From contig NZ_SLXE01000032.1 in assembly GCF_004341385.1 (NCBI RefSeq), forward strand, positions 3,455-25,862: a DNA stretch of 22,408 nt. The letters run 5' to 3'. Source of the stretch: Uruburuella suis. GTDB lineage: Bacteria > Pseudomonadota > Gammaproteobacteria > Burkholderiales > Neisseriaceae. Position 1 is the first letter of the stretch. Every line of letters starts with the position of its first letter. A program made the translations under genes and the position numbers. Of this stretch, positions 7,245 through 12,826 are shown in pieces. The notes beneath the pieces were generated by a model. The model was not told the origin of the DNA. It was given only the letters and a program-made list of their open reading frames with translations, and did not search any database.

Positions 7245-7280
7245 TAGTGAAATCAAAGAAAAACTGACACAAAACTGATA
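7245..7280. repeat. Solo end of an IS630-type inverted repeat
   Basis: TAGTGAAATCAAAGAAAAAC followed by TGACACAAAACT closely matches the element ends at 7728 (TAGTGAAATGCAAGAAAAAG) and 22316 (TAGTAGAATGCCTAAAAAAC). No matching opposite end is visible in the next 250 bases, so it is a remnant. The stretch from 7280 to 7500 shows no gene and nothing else I can name apart from a 6-bp GGCCGG/CCGGCC hairpin at 7348-7374. Confidence 0.5.
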
Positions 7281-7507
7281 ACTTTCAAGTTGTGCGTAGC
7301 GTGTGTGGCATAGTCATGCATGCGGTTTAAATGGCTTTTGCTTGTGTGGCCGGGGCATATGCTTTGCGCCGGCCCGTATGAGTTTTTTATTCAGTCCACT
7401 CTGGCGAAATGAAGAATAAAGTGGCATGCGATTGATTTTATAAGGCCGTTTGAGTTTTGTCGGGTTACGCCTGCGGCTGATCCAATTTAGGTTCGCTTCA
7501 GTTTTGC

Positions 7508-7545
7508 AAAGGCCGTCTGAAAACTTTTCAGACGGCCTTTTTTTT
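7508..7545 (+). terminator. Strong DUS terminator
   Basis: A 16-base arm AAAGGCCGTCTGAAAA (7508-7523) and its complement (7525-7540) run into a stretch of eight Ts. It is the best intrinsic terminator downstream of the GntR gene, though 280 bases away from it. Confidence 0.75.
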
Positions 7546-7566
7546 GTTGATTCAATGATTTATATC

Positions 7567-7729
7567 TAGGGTCTGTTCACAATTCATCTCGTGGCAATCT
7601 TTTGGCTCAAAAACGCGCCTGCTGCGTTGAAAATGCTCGCAAGGTGTCCAACCTTGCTGCGCTTTTCGCCTTGCAAGCGCGCTTTTGCGCTCAAAATCTT
7701 ACGCACGGATGAAATGTGAACAGACCCTA
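7567..7729. mobile_element. Foldback miniature element, GGGTCTGTTCAC ends
   Basis: The ends GGGTCTGTTCACAATTCATC (from 7569) and its complement GATGAAATGTGAACAGACCC (to 7727) differ at one base in 20, and TA flanks both sides (7567-7568, 7728-7729). The inverted repeat continues imperfectly through almost the whole element and closes on a central CAAGGT-GTCCA-ACCTTG hairpin. It is about 159 bases, has no gene, and fits a non-autonomous element moved by a TA-targeting transposase; the parent is not in the window. Confidence 0.75.
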
Positions 7730-7874
7730 GTGAAATGCAAGAAAAAGTTACATAAAACTACATTTTGCAACGGCGTAGGTTGGGTTGATAAACCCAACGT
7801 TTCAGACGGCTTGTGGATTTGTTGGGTTTACAACCCAACCTACCCGCTGTCTCACTTTTTTGTGCATTTCACTA
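7728..7874. mobile_element. IS630-related miniature element
   Basis: The left end TAGTGAAATGCAAGAAAAAG and the right end, read inward on the other strand, TAGTGAAATGCACAAAAAAG agree at 18 of 20 positions, and TA lies at both borders. The same terminal sequence precedes the IS630-type transposase at 22316. The interior holds the REP pair at 7775-7843. The left TA is shared with the element at 7567-7729, so the two abut exactly. The right end runs into the 3' end of mnmC and supplies its last codons. Confidence 0.7.
7775..7843. repeat. REP pair (BIME-like), GTTGGGTT type
   Basis: The left arm is GTAG followed by GTTGGGTTGATAAACCCAAC (7775-7798); the right arm GTTGGGTTTACAACCCAAC is followed by CTAC (7821-7843). 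Each arm is a palindrome next to a GTAG tetranucleotide, the layout of REP sequences moved by RAYT (TnpA-REP) transposases, here in inverted orientation. The 22 bases between them contain a DUS core (TTCAGACGGC). It differs from the 14922-15018 pair by paired substitutions. Confidence 0.7.
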
Positions 7875-9486
7875 TATTGGGATTTTCAAGCAGGTTTTGC
7901 TGTTGCACGATGGCGCGCACGATGGTGCGGTTGGGATGCAGCGCGGTGCGGATGCGTTGTGAGAGCGGGTCGGGCAGGCCGAGGATGGCGGCGGCGATGC
8001 TCTGGGCGCAAATGGGGGCGGTGGCGAGGCCGCGGCTGCCGTGGGCGCTGTTGATGTAGGCGTCGGGCAGATAGGGGCAGGGTGTGTTGAGGCGGTAGTT
8101 TTTATCAAGCGCCAAGCGCTCATAGGCTTGCTGCATGGCGGCGATGTGGCCGAGGGGGCCGGCTATGGGTAGATGGTCGGGGCTGTCGCAGCGCAGGGCG
8201 GCGTGGCCTTTGGGGATATTGTCGGCAAGGGATAGGCCGTCTGAAAGCAAATCGGCGGCGAGATGGGGATGAAGTTTGGCCAATTCGGCGCGGTTGGCTA
8301 TTTCATCGGCCATCTGCCAATCGCTTGTGCGCTGTTGCGGCAGAAAAGTGGCGCCGTAGCAATGCAGGCCTTGCCAAGCAGGGCTGATGTAGCTGGCGGC
8401 GGAAAGGGCGCAGCGCAGTTTGGCCGATTGGGGGCTGGCGGCGGCGAGGCTGGTTTGGCCGCGAATCAGCCGCCAGGGCAGGGCGGCGACATTGCAATCG
8501 GCCATCTGCGGGCTGTGGGCGCCGGTGCAGTAAACGATGTGGCTGCCGTGAAACAGGCCGGCAGGCGTGCGGGCTTGCCAGCCATGGCCGTTGTGAGTGG
8601 CGGATAAAAGCGGCGTGTGGGTATGCAGGGTGATTAAGGGATGGTCGAGCAGGGCGTGCACCAGCGCCGGCGGGTTGAGCCACACGCCTTGCGGCCAGTA
8701 AAGCGCGCTTTGGCTGATGGTGATGCCGGCGATTTGGCCGGCTTCGGCGGCGGAAACGGTGCGGTAAAGGTGGGCGTGGTGGCGCTGGCGGCCGAGCGCT
8801 TGGTTGCGCTTGGCTTCGGTGGCGTTGTGATCAAGATGCAGCACGCCATCGCCGCCCCAGCAAGCGGCTTCGGGCAGGAGGCGTTGCAACAGGCGGCGGC
8901 TGTGGCCGTAGCCGCACAAGAGCAATTCGGTTTGCTCGGTGGGGTGGGCGGAAATTTTGGCATAAAGCAGGCCTTGGCGGTTGCCGGAGGCGGCGAGGGC
9001 GGGCGCGGCGGCTTCAAGCACGGTAACGGGCAGGCCGTGTTCGGCCAAGGCGCGGGCGGTGGCCGCACCGGCAATGCCTGCGCCGATAATTAGCGCGCGC
9101 TCGGGCGCGGTGCGGCTCGCGGGCGGGGTGAACCAAGGCTTTTGCGGCTCGGCTTTATTTTGTGCCACCGGCTCGGTTTGCCAGCACACGGGCTGCGGGA
9201 AATGCTCGTGCAGGCGGCTTGCATTGGCGGGGGGCAGCAGCCATAAGTGCACATCGGGCAGAATATCGTTCAGCGCGTTGACACCGTTAAACTGAATGCA
9301 GCCGCTTTGTGCATTAATGGCTTGCTGCAATGCCTGCTCGAGCGCAGAAGGGCTTTCAGACGGCCTGAACTCGGACAGGCTCAAATCGGGTAGGCACACG
9401 GCCAAGTAAAGCGGTTTTTCATGCGCGGCAATGGCGCGGGTAAGCTCGGCCGTTGGCGGCGGGGCGTTCCAGGCGAGGATATTCAT
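7852..9486 (-). CDS. mnmC: FAD-dependent cmnm5s2U34 oxidoreductase, MnmC2-type
   Basis: Related to the C-terminal oxidoreductase half of MnmC, which strips the carboxymethyl group from the wobble uridine 34 of certain tRNAs. After KPWFTPP comes the FAD-binding motif IIGAGIAGAATARALAEHG (residues about 133-151), then the DAO fold, and the typical end HGSRGLATAPICAQSIAAAI. The protein is 544 residues. The first roughly 130 residues do not look like the MnmC1 methyltransferase of E. coli MnmC: the usual N-terminal half is replaced by a shorter, unrecognised segment. The start is fixed by an ATGA overlap with the stop of the AsmA-like gene. The last codons (VKCTKK and the stop) come from a miniature element end. 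Two DUS lie in frame (encoding LSDGL and RPSES). Confidence 0.85.
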   Translation of the reverse strand: MNILAWNAPPPTAELTRAIAAHEKPLYLAVCLPDLSLSEFRPSESPSALEQALQQAINAQSGCIQFNGVNALNDILPDVHLWLLPPANASRLHEHFPQPVCWQTEPVAQNKAEPQKPWFTPPASRTAPERALIIGAGIAGAATARALAEHGLPVTVLEAAAPALAASGNRQGLLYAKISAHPTEQTELLLCGYGHSRRLLQRLLPEAACWGGDGVLHLDHNATEAKRNQALGRQRHHAHLYRTVSAAEAGQIAGITISQSALYWPQGVWLNPPALVHALLDHPLITLHTHTPLLSATHNGHGWQARTPAGLFHGSHIVYCTGAHSPQMADCNVAALPWRLIRGQTSLAAASPQSAKLRCALSAASYISPAWQGLHCYGATFLPQQRTSDWQMADEIANRAELAKLHPHLAADLLSDGLSLADNIPKGHAALRCDSPDHLPIAGPLGHIAAMQQAYERLALDKNYRLNTPCPYLPDAYINSAHGSRGLATAPICAQSIAAAILGLPDPLSQRIRTALHPNRTIVRAIVQQQNLLENPNIVKCTKK

Positions 9487-11645
9487 GGTGTGTGCCGGAG
9501 GCCGTCTGAAAGTGTGCGCGATTGTTTGAGCCATTGCCATTGCTCTTTCAGGGTTTCGGCCAGCGCGCGGCGCTTTTCTTCGGGGGTGTTGAGGCCCAGA
9601 GTGAGGCGCGGATAATCGAGGGTGACAGAAGGATTTTCGGCGGGGCCGGTGATTTTCAGCGGCACGGGCTTGGCGCTGCGGTTGCGCGCATTGCGGATGA
9701 GCAGGCTCTCGGAGAGCATTTGGGTGTTGAAATCGATGCTGCCGCTGCTGCTGATCAGCAAGGTGTCGGACACGAGCTCGGTGTTGTCGTGGCGGCTGAT
9801 GCCGCCGCTGATGTCGCTGCTCATGGAAAAGCGGCTGAACGGGGTTTGCACATCGGTGCTGTAGCCGCCGATGGCGGCATTGTCGCTGGCGCGACTGAGG
9901 ATGTTGCGCATGTCGAAGCCTATCATGGCACCGTCGGCCACATTCAATTGCAGGCTGCCGGCCAGGGTTTGGGTGAGGCTTTTGCGGTTGTCGCCGCGTG
10001 CGGTGATGTCGATGATGGCGTTGCCGGTGCCGCTGATGTTGTGGTAGCCGAGCAAATCTTGCAAGAGCGGGCGGATAAGCACATTATCGGCCGCCTGCTG
10101 CAAATGATAAACCGGCGGGCTGGTGTTGGCCATGCTGATGCCGCCCTCGGTGCGGCCGCCGTAAAGGCCGGCGCTTAAGGCAGTGAGGGCGATGCGCTCG
10201 CGGTTGGCAAACATGCGGGTGGTGAAATCATCGGCTTGCAGGCCGCCGGGCAGGGTGAGGCTGCCGATTTGGATTTGCGCTTCGATTTCGGGCGTGGCGG
10301 CCTGTTGCAGCAGCTCGGGGTAGCGTATGCCGGCCGGTGCGGCCATGTTGAAATAAGGGGCGAGGTTGAGCCGGGCGAGCTTGAGGCTGCCGCTAAGCTT
10401 GGCCGGCGCGGCATCGGCGCTATAGGCGGCTTCTATGGCGGCGGGTTGGCGGTCAAACAGACCTTGCAGGCTGGTTTGCCATTGGCGGCGGTTAGCAGAG
10501 AGCGTCAATGCGCCCTGCAATTGGCTCACAAAGCGCTGCCGCGGTGTGGTGGCGGGGTTGTCTTGCAGGGTGCTCAGGTTGAGCGCGCTGATTTTCCAGC
10601 CTTGCGCCTGCTGCCATTGCAAAGGGCCTGATGCGGTGAAACTGGTTTGCACCGCGCCGATTTTGTGGCTGCCGTTGATTGAAAATTCGGCCAGCGTGGC
10701 CACGGTGGGGCGCAGGCTGATTTTGTTGAGCGACAAAGTGCCGTCCCATTGGCCTGTTTGCGCGGTGCCGGCGGTGAACACGCTGCTGAGCTCGTTGATT
10801 TGGGTGAGCTCGTTTTGCCGGGTAATCAGCGGGCTTTGGGCGCTCAGGTGCAGATTGTGCTCGGGGGAATCGGCGCTGATGCGCAGATTGGCCACGCGTA
10901 GATTGCGCGCATCGGGCTGCCAGCTCAAATCAGCATCGGCCGTGAGCTTGGCGCTGGTTTCCCAGCGTTCGGCTTCGGCTTCGATATGCAGATCGGGCAC
11001 AGCCCAGGTGTGGTTTTCCAAGTTGAGCGTGCCGCTGCTCTGCCAGGCAATGCTGCCGCGGCGGCTGCTTTCTGCGCTGCCGCCGAAAGTAAAGGGCTTG
11101 TCGGGCGCTTGTAAATCGCGGCTGTTGAGTGAGAGTTTGCTGAAGCGGTAGCTGTGGGTGGGCAGGTAAAGGTTGAGGCGGCTGTCGTTGATAATCAGAC
11201 GGTTGATTTGCAGCGGCCTGCCGCGCGCTGCCCATAAATCTTGCAGGCTCCAGCGCCCTTCTGCGTCGCGGAAAAGCTCGACATCGGCGCGGTTGACCAC
11301 CCATTTTTCGATTAAGGTGCCGCCGCCGAAAAGATTGCGCCAAGCCAAACCGATTTTCATTTCGTCGATATGCAGGGCGGTGGCGCTGCTGTGCGGCTTG
11401 CTGAGAGTAAGGTTGCGCAGGGTGACGGTGGGGCGCGGAAACCAGCTGCGGCCGATTTGCGCATCAAAGCGCACGCTGCGGCCGCTGCCTTCGATGCCCT
11501 CGTTGAGCAGGGTTTGGATTTTGGCCGCATCAAACATCTGATAAAGCGCAGTGTAGAGGCCAAGCGCCAGCAGCAGCATGGTGAAGCCGCCGAAGATAAT
11601 CAATTTGAGCCAGAATTTGCCCGAATGCAAAAAGCGCGCCAGCAT
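9483..11645 (-). CDS. AsmA-family envelope protein
   Basis: A 720-residue AsmA-superfamily protein. Members are anchored in the inner membrane by one N-terminal helix and reach into the periplasm as long beta-rich structures thought to carry lipids toward the outer membrane. A transmembrane helix (about residues 13-33, LIIFGGFTMLLLALGLYTAL) is followed by the AsmA N-terminal pattern GSGRSVRFDAQIGRSWFPRP and, near the C-terminus, the AsmA_2-like ISGTGNAIIDITARG and LAGSLQLNVADGAMIGFDM. The ATG at 11645 places the helix correctly; extending to 11765 adds an implausible leader. No good ribosome site is visible; TATACT about 40 bases upstream is a possible -10. The stop overlaps the mnmC start, so the two are co-translated. 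A DUS in the last codons encodes LSDGL. Confidence 0.85.
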   Translation of the reverse strand: MLARFLHSGKFWLKLIIFGGFTMLLLALGLYTALYQMFDAAKIQTLLNEGIEGSGRSVRFDAQIGRSWFPRPTVTLRNLTLSKPHSSATALHIDEMKIGLAWRNLFGGGTLIEKWVVNRADVELFRDAEGRWSLQDLWAARGRPLQINRLIINDSRLNLYLPTHSYRFSKLSLNSRDLQAPDKPFTFGGSAESSRRGSIAWQSSGTLNLENHTWAVPDLHIEAEAERWETSAKLTADADLSWQPDARNLRVANLRISADSPEHNLHLSAQSPLITRQNELTQINELSSVFTAGTAQTGQWDGTLSLNKISLRPTVATLAEFSINGSHKIGAVQTSFTASGPLQWQQAQGWKISALNLSTLQDNPATTPRQRFVSQLQGALTLSANRRQWQTSLQGLFDRQPAAIEAAYSADAAPAKLSGSLKLARLNLAPYFNMAAPAGIRYPELLQQAATPEIEAQIQIGSLTLPGGLQADDFTTRMFANRERIALTALSAGLYGGRTEGGISMANTSPPVYHLQQAADNVLIRPLLQDLLGYHNISGTGNAIIDITARGDNRKSLTQTLAGSLQLNVADGAMIGFDMRNILSRASDNAAIGGYSTDVQTPFSRFSMSSDISGGISRHDNTELVSDTLLISSSGSIDFNTQMLSESLLIRNARNRSAKPVPLKITGPAENPSVTLDYPRLTLGLNTPEEKRRALAETLKEQWQWLKQSRTLSDGLRHTP

Positions 11646-11811
11646 AATGGAAACACACAGAATAACAGCGGGCAAGTATAGCACAGAAGCGGGCAGAGGC
11701 TGCGCGGGCAAAAGCTGAACGGTAAAAAACGCCCACCGTGAAATGACGGCAATATTGGCACACAAGCAAGATTATTGCTACTATCCTGCGATAACTTTAT
11801 CGGGAGCCGAC

Positions 11812-12690
11812 ATGATTATCGTAATGCAAAAGCAAGCATCGAGCGAGGCGGTGGCGCGGGTGATTGAGCTGATACGCGGCCGCGGCCTGCAAGAGCATAT
11901 TTCGCAGGGCGAGGAGCGCACCATTATTGGCGCGGTGGGCGACGAGCGGGTGCTTCATCCGCACGAAATCGAGAGCCTGCCCGAAGTGGAGCGCGCCATA
12001 CGCGTGCTCAATGCCTGGCGCATCGTCAGCCGCGAAGCGCAGCCGCAAAACAGCATAATCACCGTGCGCGGTGTGGCTTTCGGTGCGGAAAAAATGCTCG
12101 ATATCACCACGCTGCCCGAGCGCGCGGCAGCGGCAGATGCCTTTTTTGCCGACCCGTTTTACCTGCCCTACAGCCCTTATGCCGCCGGCGGCAGCGGCAA
12201 TGAAAAAGAGCAGGTGCGCGCCATGCAGGCGCTTTTGCAGCAACATCATGCGGCGGGCAAGCCGGTGTTGGTGCGTATACGCGATGTGCGCCAAATCGAG
12301 CCGGCGCTTTTGGCCGAGGCCGATGTACTTTATTTGGGCGGCGAATTGATGGGCAACCGCACGCTGCAAGATGAAGTAGGCCGTCTGAACACGCCGGTGG
12401 TGTTGTGTAAAGACAAACACCACCGCGCCGATGAATGGCTGGTGGCCGCCGAGCATATAGCCTTGCGCGGCAACCATCATATTATATTGGGCGAAGCGGG
12501 CACGCTCAGCTTCGAGCCGGAGCACACTTACCGGCTGGATGTGGACGCCATCGTGCGCGTGCGCAAAGAGAGCCATCTGCCGGTGCTGGCCAACATCACC
12601 CGCCTGTGGCACGGCGATATGCCGCAAGAAGTGCTTTATAAGCTGGCCGCCGCGGCGGGTGCCGATGCGGTGGTGAGCAGCCTGCCGTAA
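11812..12690 (+). CDS. DAHP synthase-like protein with FDD domain, catalytic residues missing
   Basis: A 292-residue protein with the layout of AroA-beta (Thermotoga/Bacillus-type) DAHP synthases. Residues 1-72 match the ferredoxin-like FDD domain that senses Tyr/Phe (MIIVMQKQ, SQGEERTIIGAVGDER, IVSREAQP). The barrel keeps RKESHLPVL (251-259), ALRGNHHIILGEAG and SPYAAGG. However, the signature AGPCSVE with its metal-binding Cys is absent (LDITTLPER in its place), KPRTSP is absent, DPSHSGG has become NITRLWHG, and the chain ends before the C-terminal metal-binding Glu and Asp. I infer a non-catalytic paralogue, perhaps a regulator or partner. The start at 11812 matches the family N-terminus and has GGGAG five bases upstream. 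A DUS lies in frame (GRLN). Confidence 0.75.
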   Translation: MIIVMQKQASSEAVARVIELIRGRGLQEHISQGEERTIIGAVGDERVLHPHEIESLPEVERAIRVLNAWRIVSREAQPQNSIITVRGVAFGAEKMLDITTLPERAAAADAFFADPFYLPYSPYAAGGSGNEKEQVRAMQALLQQHHAAGKPVLVRIRDVRQIEPALLAEADVLYLGGELMGNRTLQDEVGRLNTPVVLCKDKHHRADEWLVAAEHIALRGNHHIILGEAGTLSFEPEHTYRLDVDAIVRVRKESHLPVLANITRLWHGDMPQEVLYKLAAAAGADAVVSSLP

Positions 12691-12699
12691 TCATCAACA

Positions 12700-12742
12700 C
12701 ACACCAAGGCCGTCTGAAAGCTTTTCAGACGGCCTTGGTGTG
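12700..12742. terminator. Long DUS hairpin after the DAHP synthase-like gene
   Basis: A perfect 20-bp stem, CACACCAAGGCCGTCTGAAA (12700-12719) against its complement (12723-12742), with a 3-base loop. There is no T-tract, but the hairpin is very stable and begins nine bases after the stop. Confidence 0.7.
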
Positions 12743-12826
12743 CTTTCTGAAAGCGTGTGCCGGAAAACCCATCTGCGGTCGAAATCGTTTAAAATGGCCG
12801 CTTGAAACGATTAATCTTTTTTCCAC

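Noticed and set aside
8641..11151. Several plus-strand open frames opposite mnmC and the AsmA-like gene
   Set aside because: Gly/Ala-rich shadows; the minus-strand genes have clear domains and coupled ends.
11646..11765. AsmA-like protein starting at 11765
   Set aside because: The extra 40 residues do not fit the family; the single transmembrane helix is correctly placed from 11645.
11797..12627. 276-residue minus-strand open frame opposite the DAHP synthase-like gene
   Set aside because: The plus strand carries the FDD domain and a good ribosome site; the antisense product has no family features.
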